Of a DNA stretch of 64,000 nt, positions 1 to 11,548 are shown piece after piece (position 1 is the stretch's first letter; the number at the start of each line of letters is the position of its first letter). Origin of the DNA: Aedes albopictus (taxonomy: Eukaryota > Arthropoda > Insecta > Diptera > Culicidae); the NCBI RefSeq assembly GCF_035046485.1, contig NC_085138.1, forward strand, positions 343,492,263-343,556,262. Direction: 5' to 3'. The translations under genes and the position numbers were made by a program. Under the pieces are notes generated by a model that saw nothing but the letters and a program-made list of their open reading frames with translations, searched no databases and had not been told where the DNA came from.

Positions 1-350
1 TCAGGTAGATGATGAAATAGGCTGTTATTTTGGCGATGGCACAAATGTCGCAAATGGAGGATAACGTGCCTCTGGAGCCAGCCTTCTGATACCTGATACC
101 TGATCCCTCACAAATAAAGTTTATTCCAAACCAGATATTTAACATATTTAGGGATATTACATACGCAAGAGGTTTTTTTTTTCAATTTTTTTTTTCTCGC
201 ATTTAACACATGAAAATATTAACGGCTCATTCAAAGTGCAAATTTTCGGTAATACCAATCCGTGTGGTCAATTACGAATTTCAAATAACTCAACGTACAT
301 ATGTACAGATGGGTAAATTATTGATTAAATTGGAAAAAAAAATCCACAGC

Positions 351-419
351 TCAGGTGAGATTTGAACTCATGACCCTTATTCGCTAGACAAGTGCTTTAC
401 CAACTAAGCGACAGAGCCA
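351..419 (-). tRNA. tRNA-like sequence, Ala(AGC)-type loop, probable SINE head or tRNA pseudogene
   Basis: On the minus strand the sequence folds into a plausible cloverleaf. The D arm reads GCTTAGTTGGTAAAGC, the 7-nt anticodon loop CTAGCGA gives anticodon AGC, and the T loop is TTCAAAT within a B-box-like GTTCAAATC. The acceptor stem pairs only in part and one T-stem pair is mismatched. A functional tRNA gene would be better paired, so a tRNA-derived SINE head or a tRNA pseudogene is more likely. Confidence 0.45.
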
Positions 420-639
420 ACTAATGACCCGGCAACTTAGTTGTCATAAGGTAATTCTAATCTCATCGATCTATATGATCTTCCCCTAAACAGCAATTAT
501 ATCCTTCTCTGTTGTACATATTTCTGTACGAAGAGCAAAAGCGATTTGTGTATTGTTTGAAACTGTATGCCTATCATACAGGCACCGCTTCCTCAACCAC
601 TTGTAGAGGAAAAACAATTGTTACCTGGAAGGCGATCCA

Positions 640-1650
640 ACGCGTCGTTCGCATTCTGTTTGATACGACGGGTAACTGCGTAGAGGTATTTAACTTGATG
701 ATTTTGTGGCTATATCGGTCTCTTTCTACTCATAAGTATAAGGGAGTAGAGATCAAAGTGAATAATGAAATGATAGATATGATAGAATTCGCTAGGTAGC
801 GAACAAGTGTGAAAATTTTATAGAAGGTGAAATTAGGCTAGTAGGCCATGTATTGAACGAATACATCGAATGCGTGAAAATACATGGCCTACTTGCCTAA
901 TTTCACATTCTATAAAATTTTCACACTTGTTCGCTACCTAGCGAATTCTATCATATCTATCATTTCATTATTCACTTTGATCTCTACTCCCTTATACTTA
1001 TGAGTAGAAAGAGACCGATATAGCCACAAAATCATCAAGTTAATTATAGAATACGGTCGATAAATCAGTACATGATATGAAAAGTTTGGCTCAAAAAAGA
1101 AAAGTGTTCTATCCAATAAGATCGAAAAAGCTAATAGGAAGAACACGCCGCGATATAGACATACTCCTATGAACGGAGCGCGAATTCCGAAAAAGCTACC
1201 GATCGATAGAATTTGTGATGAAAACAGAACAATACATAAGGCAGTCGGGTGCCTGAAACTTCTGCCAGTCTTGGTAAGGTGGTATGAACTACCAACCAAG
1301 CCGATCTGTTTAAAAGCACAGGTCGCACGGCAGAAGTTTCACGCATTCGATGTATTCGTTCAATACATGGCCTACTAGCCTAATTTCACCTTCTATAAAA
1401 TTTTCACACTTGTTCGCTACCTAGCGAATTCTATCATATCTATCATTTCATTATCCACTTTGATCTCTACTCCCTTATACTTATGAGTAGAAAGAGACCG
1501 ATATAGCCACAAAATCATCAAGTTAATTATAGAATACGGTCGATAAATCAGTACATGATACGTAGAGGTAGATGCTCCAAAACGACTCACTCAAAGTGCA
1601 TCTACCTTCACGTAGTTATCCGTCGTTATTCGTACAGTTATTCACATCAT
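640..1650. repeat. Hairpin repeat split by a later insertion
   Basis: Sequence left of 689 (CGACGGGTAACTGCGTAGAG) and right of 1560 (CTACCTTCACGTAGTTATCC then GTCG) are inverted copies of each other. If 689-1560 and one copy of the 10-bp direct repeat are removed, the flanks form a hairpin of roughly 40-bp arms. This suggests an older foldback element that received the insertion. The outer ends are approximate. Confidence 0.4.
689..1560. mobile_element. 872-bp long-inverted-arm insertion with 10-bp target duplication
   Basis: The block is flanked by the direct repeat CGTAGAGGTA (679-688 and 1561-1570). Three copies of one ~190-bp unit lie inside: 690-878 in one orientation, 880-1079 and 1337-1560 in the other. 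The first and last form long inverted arms, and the middle one is a nearly identical direct copy of the last. Long inverted arms with a 9-11 bp duplication are typical of Mutator-like elements; that assignment is inference. No transposase is visible in the ~257-bp spacer (1080-1336). Confidence 0.6.
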
Positions 1651-2018
1651 TCTTAGGCAACAAAAATATCAACTAAAGCACAATAAAAAATTTGAAATTG
1701 GTCAAACAATTAAAAAGTTATCGAACCCTAAAGTTATTTTTTTTTTTGTAAAAAGAAGAAAAAAATAAATTAAATCTTTAAAAACTCATATTTTGCACCA
1801 TTTTGGAAAAAAAAATGTTCTACGCGTTTATTCGAAATTAATTTTGTGAGAGATTCACAAAAAAGATTGAAAGCCGGAAGAAATTTGAGAAAATTATGGT
1901 ATTTGATGTGAAAACATCTTTTTATTACTCAAAAATTTAACTTTGAGACAATTGCGCCACCTCCAAATCTCAATATGTTTGCCTCAAACTCAGAGGTTTC
2001 TTTTTTGTGTCTTTATTT
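1571..2018. other. AT-rich DNA, no feature seen
   Basis: Apart from the right arm of the hairpin repeat, this stretch holds A/T homopolymers and no open frame or recognisable repeat. Confidence 0.5.
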
Positions 2019-2309
2019 AGGCCGATGCAAATATTTAATTTGTTTTATGTCACCCCCCCCTTCAAAAATCCCAAAATATTGAAGGGGCGAAAAAAAACAT
2101 GGCTGCCCATGTTTCCATTTTCAATAGAAATTTTGTTTACAAGCAACTATTTTTCAATAGTTGAAAAATATTTTTTCAATAGTTGGTATAATTTGTAATT
2201 TTTCAATAGTTTTTTTTTTCGTTTGTTCCTTATTTATTTTTGTCCCCCCCCCCCTCGTACCCGATGAGAGGCCTCGGACACAAAAGAAAAATAATATTTG
2301 CATCGGCCT
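2019..2309. mobile_element. MITE, TIR AGGCCGATGCAAATATT
   Basis: Terminal inverted repeats start AGGCCGATGCAAATATT on the left and end with the reverse complement of the same sequence on the right; both arms lead into C-runs (2049 and 2246). It sits at the TTTA-rich tail of the adjacent minus-strand LINE, with TATTT on both sides as a possible target duplication. No coding capacity. Confidence 0.7.
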
Positions 2310-3365
2310 TATTTATTTATTTATTTGTTTATTCCACCGTCTTCAGCTAGGCTGCGCAGACTGATTTAATGCTAAACTACATACTATTTCTATTAATATT
2401 TTTAAAACGAGTTCTACTTATATTAAGGTCAAAACATTCAACATCGTTAAATGCAATAAAACATCGCTCTAGCGGATTGTTTTGACCGTAAACTGTATGA
2501 TGTCGATGAATGAAGTACGCTGGCGTGTTCGGCATGCAGGTACAAAGAACCGCGCTTGCTGAAGAAGTTCGGGGCAGTCAATCCTGTTGCAAAGTACATC
2601 GTATGCAAACATTCTTTGTAAATACAAGCGGCGCTTGCGCAATGGCTCCAGTCTTATAAGTTGACATCGGTCGTTGTACGGTGGCAGCTGCAGCGGGTCA
2701 GACCACGGTAGTCTCCGTAAAGCATAGCGAACGAAGCACCGTTGGACCCTTTCTATACGGAGCCCAGATTTGAACCGCATACTCCAGAATACTTCGGACA
2801 AGCGAACAGTAAACACTTTTTAAAGCGTACGCATCACGGAACTCAGAGGCATTTCGTCGGACGAACCCAAGAACAGCAAAAGCCTTAGCGGTTGTCGAAG
2901 TCACATGGTTGTTAAAACTTAGCTTGCAGTCCATAATTACTCCTAGATCCTTGATGGAGTTAACTCGTTCCGGCACTATCCCATTTGCTCTGTAACCAAA
3001 AGTTAACAGCGTTTGCGACTTGCTGAAACTTATTAGCTTACACTTGATCGCGTGCAGCTCCATTCCGTTTGAGGCACACCAAGCAGCCACAGCGTCGATA
3101 ACTTGTTGCAAGGCGGCTGCACAATCCACCAGCGAGCTAATGATCCGGTATATCTTAAGATCGTCGGCGTACATAAGGTGATGTGAGTTTATTCGGTAGC
3201 TCAGGTCATTAACGAATAACACAAATATCAGTGGTCCAAGATGGCTTCCTTGGGGGACGCCTGAAGGTGTCGGAAAACGAGATGACGCTACCGATTTCAG
3301 TTTAACATATGCGGATCTATTACGTAGGTATGAACTTAACCAGGTTATAAGCCAATCAGGGAAAC
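2310..3365 (-). pseudogene. CR1/jockey-type LINE, 3' half of reverse transcriptase and tail
   Basis: Minus-strand frames encode the second half of a non-LTR reverse transcriptase: GVPQGSHLGPLIF, then the catalytic box LMYADDLKIY, then a C-terminal part with LEYAVQIWAPY and RIERVQRCFVRY. The frame shifts near 2750, so the open frame breaks into two overlapping pieces (3365 to 2698 and 2816 to 2469). The 3' end is the simple repeat (TTTA)n read on the plus strand at 2310-2335. The upstream RT block lies at 5416-5600, separated by the element 3366-5415. CR1-like placement rests on the motif style, not on a search. Non-functional because of the frameshift, the insertion and 5' truncation. Confidence 0.8.
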
Positions 3366-3488
3366 CCCAACTAACAATCACTCTTTTTACAAACACCTTT
3401 ACGACGAATTGATTCCTCAGACAACCAATATGCACGTATAATGAAGTTTATGCTCATGTTATACGTACTTTTATGCGTTAAAGTTACA

Positions 3489-4690
3489 TCGCATAAGATG
3501 CAGCAAAAGTGCCTTATGCGTACAAAAGTGGAGGCGCTATACGTGCATTGACGGAACAATAATAACGCTATATGACTTGAAGCGATATCTTATGCGATGC
3601 ACCGTGTGCACTATTGCGACGTAAATCAGCATCTTATGCGACTTAATAAAATTAAAAAAAACAATTCTTGTCAGCTCGATATCGAACTAATGACCTCTGG
3701 ATTGTCGAGCCACACTTAGCACACAACACCAAACGCTACTTATGAAACAATATGATTAATTATCGTGATATTCTAACTCACCTCAGTGTTTATTGGAATG
3801 CACTTGGTTCACTTGGGCTATGCGTGTTTGGCAGGCTAAAATCGACGAAGCACTGCCCCTCTCTGGCTAGCGCCTCCCATTGTTGATTATCAAGCCAACA
3901 AAATTAATTAGAGCTGTTCACTTTCTTGTAGCTTTTTGGCACTGCATCCACAGTGCAACAAAAACTCTTTAATTGTTTTCACATATCAAATCGCATAATG
4001 TCAACATAAATGCTTCTAGCTTATGCGAGTTTGTATGCACACTTTAACGAGCTTATTTGTACTTTTAAGCGATTTCATCCATACACCAATGCGAGGTGAA
4101 CCACAGACAAACAGACGTAACACCTTGAACGATTTTCATGGAAATCCATCGCCCAGTTCACACTACCATCACCTGGTGGAAAAGTTGCACGATTCACTGT
4201 GTTGTGCAATATCGTCAACAGAAGGCGCTAGCGTTAAACGTCAAACGCATAGAAAAACGATGCGCGCGCCTCTGGTTGTGAAAGCCACAACTATGAACAT
4301 TTAAAATGATCGTTAAAAGCGTGGTCGATGGAAATTTTGCAAGTGTTACGTCTGTTTGTCTGTGGGTGAACTGACACAACAGGAAAAGCGAAGTCGTATA
4401 ATCATCGCAGTACGCAATTATGCGAATTCAATTGACACTTTGAGAGTTCGCTCGCACGCTTTTGCGAATAAGTAAAGTTCATCGCAATAAAACATCACAT
4501 TATCATCTACTACGATGTACTCATACCTTATAAAAGTTGATTTGTATTCTTATATGACTTTCCTTGATACATCGTAATAAGTTCAAAAAATAACATCATA
4601 TGCGATGAAAATTGTCAGTCAGTCGTACATATATGCGATAGTGACTTAAAATAGTAATTTATACGATGTACAACGTGGTTTCTTATGCGA
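3489..4690. repeat. Dispersed TATGCGA motif cluster
   Basis: CTTATGCGA occurs at 3589, 3633, 4020 and 4682; its reverse complement TCGCATAAG at 3489 and TCGCATAA at 3991; shorter TATGCGA at 4419, 4599 and 4632. Spacing is irregular and both orientations occur. All copies lie inside the 3366-5415 element, outside the nested MITE. Confidence 0.65.
4102..4364. mobile_element. 263-bp MITE, TIR CACAGACAAACAGACGTAAC, hAT-like
   Basis: A near-perfect terminal inverted repeat begins CACAGACAAACAGACGTAAC at the left and ends with its complement at the right. The direct repeat GGTGAAC (4095-4101 and 4365-4371) is the target duplication, 7 bp and one base short of the hAT norm. A diverged relative with the same GTTACGTCTGTTTGTCT core lies near 55605. 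Confidence 0.75.
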
Positions 4691-4983
4691 CTCCTGGTTG
4701 TCTGGGTCAGCATGATGCTGAATAACATTTGGATAATTTTCAGGCACAACCTTTGTTCGGGTTTTGTTCACACAAATTTGGAGAAAGTATAAAGCATAGT
4801 GTTGTGTACCAACTGAACTGTTTGTTGTTAAATCGTTGTACAACTATATAGTAAAGCTGTTATTCAGCTTCAGCAAAAATTATTGAAAATTAAAAAATGC
4901 AATTTTTTTCCAATTTCCACGAGAGTTTATGATTGGAAATTAATGCTGTGAACAAATATTGTGAAATAATAACTACATATAAA

Positions 4984-5055
4984 TTTACCTGAATCCAGAT
5001 TCGAACTGGAGACTCGTCGATTGCCAACCGTATGCCTTCCTATATACGCCATCCT
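4984..5055 (-). repeat. tRNA-like SINE head (B box GTTCGAATC)
   Basis: On the minus strand there is a perfect B box (GTTCGAATC) preceded by an A-box-like segment. The fold is poor, and the sequence is part of the 3366-5415 element. A SINE head or fossil tRNA is the likely reading. Confidence 0.35.
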
Positions 5056-5415
5056 AGAGATGATGAATTGCAGCGCTCAAATCAAAACATAAACTTTCCG
5101 TGGTTTAACAATGATCAGACTTCGACTCCTATTCAGCAGTGGTGAATTAGCACAACATTATGATTAACGACTGAACAACAGATTAATTCAGCTGTTGTTC
5201 AGTAAAAAACACGTGTTTTTCATCATGTACTCTTAGTCGAAGATTGATGAAACGAAAGCGTTTATTTGACAGGTAAAAATCACATCTACGAAAAGTTGAA
5301 CATTGGCTACTTTTTCAATTGAAATATCATTTGTAGTAATTTGTAGTTATAATTACTATTATAAACCAACAATTCAGCATGCATGCTTGTTTGCGGCTGG
5401 CGATTGTTAGTTGGG

Positions 5416-5600
5416 ACCTAATCGATCGAGTTTCCTTAGAGTAAGGTCATGCGGGACTTTATCAAACGCTTTGGAAAAGTCCACATACACACCGTCTACT
5501 TGCAAGCGCTTTTCCAAGCTTGAGTTTATTAAGCTAGTGTACGCCATCCGGTTGGTTGTAGTAGAGCGATTTTTCACAAAACCATGCTGGTATTGGGCTT
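5416..5600 (-). pseudogene. CR1/jockey-type LINE, upstream reverse-transcriptase block
   Basis: The minus strand encodes QHGFVKNRSTTTN followed by VYVDFSKAFDKVPHDL, the RT domain segment that carries the first catalytic aspartate (Y-x-D-F-S-K-A-F-D). It continues in frame to KLDRLG at 5420 and, after the 3366-5415 insertion, to the 3' half at 2310-3365. The 5' end is lost near 5600; no endonuclease is present. Confidence 0.75.
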
Positions 5601-5794
5601 GTCATTTGAATTCAGAAGAGCTCACGAATTCCAACTTTTGAAAAATAAGCCGCAGCCTACTGGGCAATTAGTGGAGAATGGTGAAAGCTTTCAATATATT
5701 GATAAGCCAAATGGCGGCCGATGGCGGCATCAAGATCGACATCTGTGGCTCTAAATTTCCAGTGGAACTTGGCCTACCTTATCTTCAACTTAGT

Positions 5795-5987
5795 GGTCTT
5801 TGAGCACTTCCACAGCATAGTTATTAACTGAAGGGCTTTCTTTGCCTGCCATTGCATGAGATTGTATATTGTGATACATTATGCCCAGAGAAGTCGAGAA
5901 AAGTTTCCGACCCGAAAGGGAATCGAACCCGCCATCTCCGGATCGGCAATCCAAAGCCTTATCCACAAGGCTAACAGGAGACCCCGT
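5795..5987 (-). mobile_element. tRNA-derived SINE (Feilai-like)
   Basis: Read on the minus strand it starts with a tRNA-like head (A box near 5970; B box GGTTCGATTCC near 5920), followed by a non-tRNA body containing CGACTTCTCTGGGCATAATG. Relatives are at 36105-36320 and 46950-47095 (plus) and, 3' part only, at 62640-62780 (minus). Feilai is the tRNA-related SINE family known from Aedes; the family name is inference. Confidence 0.7.
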
Positions 5988-6019
5988 TGATGTCATCAAA
6001 AGCCGATAGCGACAGAAAA

Positions 6020-6290
6020 ACGGGAGCGAAAGTGGAGGTGGATCGGCCACACTCTACGCGCAGGGGCGGAAACGAAATCTGTAAGCAAGTGTGAGATTGG
6101 AACGCAGTACCTAGGACATCGCATTGGGGACGGGTCCAGAGATTCATGGCGGCGCAGCCTCAACAAGGAAATCAAGGAAGTCAACAGAAATTTTACCTGG
6201 CCACAGAGCAAGGCATTGCATTGGAAGGCAATCGCTCAGGACGGAGATCTTTCAATTCGGCCCTCTGCACCACCTTGAGTTTTCTGAGAA
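6020..6290 (+). pseudogene. LINE C-terminal fragment
   Basis: Across two plus-strand frames the segment gives WIGHTLRAGGNEICKQ, then EIHGG...SLNKEIKEVN and finally RSFNSALCTT, the typical C-terminal tail of RTE-like non-LTR retrotransposon proteins (gag/EN-free end with WxGH and a final ALCTT). It is frameshifted and has no upstream RT. The longer open frame 6146-6568 overlaps this tail in the wrong frame and is not treated as a gene. Confidence 0.55.
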
Positions 6291-8915
6291 AACCGATGAA
6301 GAGAAAGCGATCACGCCCATATGATACTAAACGCAGGAAAGGGTCATATTGGGAAGCATATAATTTCGGAGAACCAAAATGGGGATACAAACCTGGTGTC
6401 TTCGAAGATGTTGTTGTCCCCCAAGGTACGTTTAAACCTGGTCCTCCGAACGATCTTGAAAATCCGCAAACGTCTCTAGCTCATCAATGTTGTTCCAAAA
6501 CAACGTGTTTTTCAACCATGAAATGGAAGAATACCCTTAGTTTATCGTGGATCCCTTTCGAAGAATAGTTGAAATAAAACAGCCGAGTGATTCATTTGTT
6601 GACACTATTTATTATTGTTTGTTTGGAATGAACATGTTGAGCGATAAATATATTTTGTTTTTCTGATGCTGTGTACCTATATGGTAACAATGGTATTTGA
6701 TTAATATTATCGTGTATGTTTGGAGATTTACCAAATCAGTTGCCTAACCTAGTCGATTTTAATAAATAAATTAATAAATACAAATAAATAGATATAAAGC
6801 CTTCGAAATAAAGCAAACAAGAGTGGGTTTCCTCTTGGTGGAATAATCACAGATAAATAATACAGTAGCTGAAAACAATGATTTTTGATTCGTTGTCTTG
6901 GAAAAAAAATGGATAACAAACAATAAATAAACGATCTTAAGTGTAAGTTTTAGAGTGACGTTAAATTCGGTTTAATAAGGATTTTTCACACAAAGTACGC
7001 GAAGCAATATACAATGACTACAAAATGACGCCTATCCCTACTCTATCAACAACTTGTGTTTGAAGTGTAACAAACTTCCTACCGATATTTGAAGAACAAT
7101 TGTACTAAGCATGCGGGCTTTGGATGATCTTTTGTTTGGCTTAGTTTCACACTTTTTTCAAGACTAGCATTTTCTTTTTCTACTTAGTTTGCTTTGAAAA
7201 TAGGACAATTCATTGTCACCGAGTTGCACAATTTTGCATCGAATTTTAGCCAGAAAAATAAATAAAAGATTCATCGTTTTCTGTGTGTGTTTCAAAATAC
7301 TGAACTGATTGAAAATCTCTGAAGATGCTGAAGATCCTGTGTGTAGCCGTCTGACCTGTGTCGTTTGTTAGTTGATCAAAAGATTACCACTAGAAGCTCA
7401 ACATTTGTCTGGAACTCCTTCCATTGTTGGTAACCAGTAGAATACATTATAATAAATGAAATACTAAAAAGATTCAATTAAAATTGAAACGAGCTCACCA
7501 AAAGTTCTGCTCATCTAATAAACCTCAACAGACCATGCTTTACAAGGGAAATAATTAAAGCAAAAATCAAATGTTCATGTTTTGAAAAACCATCTAAACT
7601 TTCGCAATCTGGCAGTCATTATTTGGGCCCATACCAAGATCCATATGGCGACCGTAACAGAACTGTGCACTAGTGCTATCGACGAGTAGTAAACCTGTTC
7701 TGATTCTGGTCCTTTCTGGTGACAGCTCTCGAGAGCGCGCTATAGTCTCTGTATACCACTAGGAAGAAAGAAAGACCGTTTCCGACGAGTTGGAGTAAGA
7801 CTTCCAAGCGTGACCACCACATGGCGACCGTGACCATGTGATTGATCAAACCGTGGCAGATTATCCCTGGTACATGGTTTGGCTAGGCCTTTTCCAAGCA
7901 GAGACGTTACGAGAGGAGGTAGCTGTGCGCGTAGCGCCAGCGTAGGGAACCCCATATCCTCCCCGGATTCTACGCCAATAAATGACAAGTAAATAAACAC
8001 CACAGAAGGTAGAATAATTTGCAGAAATTATAAGAATGTATTTCGAAACATGATTTGATCATCGTAGATGAAGACTTTTGGAAGAACATTTGCATCAACT
8101 GAGAATTCTCGAAAATCGTTACAAATTTCCGGAAAAGACTGAGGATTTCTGAGAATGTTTGAGGGTTCCTGTCAAATAGCAGGTAAAAACCTGAGCGTGC
8201 ATAGACCCCGATTTCAGAAGAAAAAAGTACATTTTACCCCATACTCCCCTTTGAACAGCTTCAAATTTCATTTACGCCAATAGTAATGCTCATCGTAGCT
8301 CGACTTTTTCGGACATTGGGGCTCAGTTTCAACGTTAGAGTAGGCAGCATAACGGATAAGTCTTGAGCTCACGTGTGGGACACCTCTAGACACTGTCCAA
8401 AAAAAAGGCTGTAGTCAGGACGAAAAGAAGGACTTAGGTGATACTAATTAAGTGAAAAGTGTAATGTAATTCTTTAGAAAGTTATTGGGAAAGACTAAAA
8501 CAATGTTAAGGTGAAAAATTGAGGCTTAAATTATAAGATAAGTGTGAGTTTGTGGAAGTTCAATATAGTTTATTAAAATGATGTCGTCGGACTTTAATGA
8601 TATGAAAGACATCACATTCCGTGTAGTGTTTAATTCAGACCCTGGACGGTTCAGGACGTTTCAAGCGTTTCTGAGAATCTTTAGGGATTTTCAGGAATTA
8701 TCTCAATAAATTGAGAAATAATAATAGAAATTCAACGGCTGACATTATCGATGTTTTGGAGAATCAGATCTATTTAGAAATATATCTGGTTTTCTGAGAA
8801 TGCGCATTCTTAAAAAAACTAGAAAAAAATTCTCAAAATAAGAGAGACTGATGAAAATCCATCCTTTTTAGAATGACGTAGAGTGCCCCAAAAATTACAA
8901 ATCAAAGACTGAGAT
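6291..8915. other. 2.6 kb without recognised gene
   Basis: 6291-6570 is open in one frame with a basic KRKRSRPYDTKRRKG segment and an AATAAA at 6573, but it continues a LINE tail and I cannot name it. 6600-7640 is AT-rich. 7640-8000 is more GC-balanced, unassigned, with a repeated ATGGCGACCGT (7646, 7822). 8090-8180 and 8650-8720 contain degenerate TTTCTGAGAATTTC-type low-complexity text common in this window. Confidence 0.4.
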
Positions 8916-9415
8916 NNNNNNNNNNNNNNNNNNNNNNNNNNNNNNNNNNNNNNNNNNNNNNNNNNNNNNNNNNNNNNNNNNNNNNNNNNNNNNNNNNNNN
9001 NNNNNNNNNNNNNNNNNNNNNNNNNNNNNNNNNNNNNNNNNNNNNNNNNNNNNNNNNNNNNNNNNNNNNNNNNNNNNNNNNNNNNNNNNNNNNNNNNNNN
9101 NNNNNNNNNNNNNNNNNNNNNNNNNNNNNNNNNNNNNNNNNNNNNNNNNNNNNNNNNNNNNNNNNNNNNNNNNNNNNNNNNNNNNNNNNNNNNNNNNNNN
9201 NNNNNNNNNNNNNNNNNNNNNNNNNNNNNNNNNNNNNNNNNNNNNNNNNNNNNNNNNNNNNNNNNNNNNNNNNNNNNNNNNNNNNNNNNNNNNNNNNNNN
9301 NNNNNNNNNNNNNNNNNNNNNNNNNNNNNNNNNNNNNNNNNNNNNNNNNNNNNNNNNNNNNNNNNNNNNNNNNNNNNNNNNNNNNNNNNNNNNNNNNNNN
9401 NNNNNNNNNNNNNNN
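8916..9415. other. Assembly gap (500 N)
   Basis: Exactly 500 N, a conventional size for a gap of unknown length. The open frames spanning it are artefacts of the N run. The LINE fragment to its right is cut by the gap. Confidence 0.99.
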
Positions 9416-10145
9416 TTCTCCGCTGAAACACACCAGATTTCACTGGCGTATAGCAGCACAGATTTTACGTTCGAGTTAAAAATTGGGATTTTGGTGCGTC
9501 GACTGATCTGGTTGTTTTCCATACTTTTCTTAAACTCGCAAATGCAGCCCTCGCCTTCTTAATCCGTGCACCTGTCAATCTTGATGCCGCCATTTGGCTA
9601 CAAAGATATTAGCAGCTTTCAACATTCTCCACTGATTGCCCAGCTACCGTAAAGCTGGAAGGGTTGACCGTGTTTACATCTAACGATTTCGTCTAGTTGA
9701 CGTTGATGGTAACCTGCCACCGAGAAGCATTCGGCAAGATTGTCGAGCTTACTCTGCATATCAGAGCGCCGTTTAGCTAGGAGAACAACGTCATCGGCCA
9801 ATTCAAAGTCATTTAGATGTTCCATGGAAGGTAATAGATTGCCACAGCAACCCACCATTTGGTCCACGATCAATCGCACCTACCAGGATCTCGTGGATTA
9901 CGATGAGAAACAGCAGCGAAGATAGTCTACATCCTTGCTTTTTTGAGCAACGAACCGGACAAGAGACCGTTGTGCAGTATTTTGCACGAAAATGCCCTGT
10001 ACTGTGCTTCAATAAGGCCGATGATTTTCTCAAGGACACCCTTGCACCTGAGAGACTCTTGGAATCCATTGATTTATCCGTCGGAGAGTTGTGTCAATCT
10101 TCTTCTGTATCCGGTTAAGGATCACTTGGCAGAGGACTTTGAGAA
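9416..10145 (-). pseudogene. LINE reverse-transcriptase fragment, internally deleted
   Basis: Minus-strand frames give, in order from 10145: VILNRIQKKIDTTLRRI, IEAQYRAF, QGCRLSSLLFLIVIHEILV, LADDVVLLAKRRSDMQSKL (catalytic ADD) and finally IFNSNVKSVLLYASEIW before the gap. Several frameshifts separate them and the block between LRRI and the next RT motif is missing. The same LINE family supplied the endonuclease-to-RT fragments shredded between 19155 and 26237, also on the minus strand. Confidence 0.75.
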
Positions 10146-11548
10146 CGATAAACACATAGATAATTAATACATAGATTTCCCACTTGTCTATGAGTGCTTG
10201 TATTCAGTTGGAAACAACGATGACTGCGCCATCTATTAGTCAACGGGTGAACTAAATGTCATGCAGTGTAATAAGGGGTGCGCATTTTTCATCTTAGCTA
10301 CCCTGCGCATAACCATTTTTTGCGGGCGCATTAACGATTGCCATGGGCTGCCATGGGTAACTAGGGTAATAATCGTTATTTACATTACAAATTGATTGTT
10401 GACGTTCTTCTGAACCTTTTCAATTTTCTAATTCGGCGCGAGGATATTTTGGGAAAATCTAATCAAACTAGACCAAAGGATAATGATGAGCGACGGATTG
10501 CAACCTCAGATTAATGAGATTGCTGGTGGCGGTGAGAATCGGTTCAGCTCATTGGGCATTGGGCCCGTGACAGTGGCAAGGATTTAACCGAAGTGCTAAG
10601 GCTCTTGCTTTCGATTTTGTCACCCATAAGGACAAGATGGCCCGAGGAGTCGCGGCCGCAAGATAGGCGCTCGATCGTTAGACAGGCGTGACAATAGATG
10701 CGACAGTGCCATCGTTCGGTGTACCACCGGGCCACGTTAGTTCCGGTTTTCGAGTATTAAAGTGACGCTCCCCCTGATGACATTAATGAAATAACTTCGG
10801 CAAGCTGTGCCCGGGTCTAGTGACGACGGAACAACAACCCCCCCCCCCTCCACTTCCCTTTAAGAACTGCAATGGGTACATCCGAGACCTGGGACCTAGC
10901 ACAACAAATCAGTCCGGCATAGCACAGAACCCGCAACAATGTTCGGGCTTCACGACAGGCCGTAACTCACACCGGCGACCTTTCCTGGGATCCTAGAGTG
11001 AGCTTTACTCCTCTGAGCGAGGCTTCTCAGGTAGTTAAATCAGCTCTATAGTTTATAGCCAGTAATCTAGAAGCTCTCGCGTTCGGTTGCTCATCTCTAA
11101 GTCACCTACTTCAGGTGTGCGTTTGGCTCGGCGTTTGGTGTGGACACCCACTGCAGCGTAAAGAAAGTTGGATCTCTAACTAATAAAAATTTTATTCCCT
11201 AGCTACTGTAAATCTCTCCAGTTGCTCATAATTTACCTAGATGTGATCTTGGGTGTGTTTCTGCTGCTACCACAAGAAAGAAAAATGCATATGCGGTTGA
11301 CAGGTGTTGGCTTGGCATGCTATGTCGTGTTAACGTGTTAACATTTTGCTTCAGTCGGGAAATGCGCAGGGATAATGAGTCATCAAGTAGTTCACCTATT
11401 TACTGTTGCTACTAGTTAGGCGCTGCTGTTTTGTGGCCAGCTCCTTCCCAAAGTTGCATATCTATGTTTTAATTATCTATGATAAACAGCAACATGATAC
11501 CCCGCCAATTATCGCATACAGCCAGGTCTCCTTATTTGGGTATCTCTT
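10146..11548. other. 1.4 kb unassigned, partly GC-rich
   Basis: 10440-11200 is clearly more GC-rich than its surroundings, with a C-run at 10837, but no frame is long or recognisable. It might be an untranslated part of a retrotransposon. Nothing firmer can be said. Confidence 0.3.

Larger units (their letters stand above)
3366..5415. mobile_element. 2,050-bp TIR element inserted in the LINE, 2-bp target duplication
   Basis: The ends are perfect 14-bp inverted repeats, CCCAACTAACAATC on the left and GATTGTTAGTTGGG on the right. Removing the element and one copy of the flanking AC (3364-3365 / 5416-5417) joins the LINE reading frame: ...KLDRLG runs straight into FPDWLI. This fixes both boundaries and the 2-bp duplication. 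Inside there is no recognisable transposase. The dominant internal feature is a cluster of TATGCGA/TCGCATA motifs between 3489 and 4690 and a nested MITE at 4102-4364. It is probably a non-autonomous DNA transposon. Confidence 0.75.

Noticed and set aside
351..419. Functional tRNA-Ala gene
   Set aside because: Acceptor and T stems have mismatches and no terminator T run follows cleanly; kept only as tRNA-like.
6146..6568. 140-codon plus-strand open frame with a basic NLS-like segment
   Set aside because: Its first third is a LINE C-terminus read partly in the wrong frame, the remainder matches nothing I recognise, and there is no splice or promoter context.
8819..9522. Three long minus-strand open frames
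   Set aside because: They consist mostly of unknown residues from the 500-N gap.
10440..11200. Possible rRNA fragment because of higher GC
   Set aside because: No conserved rRNA helix or universal core sequence was recognised.
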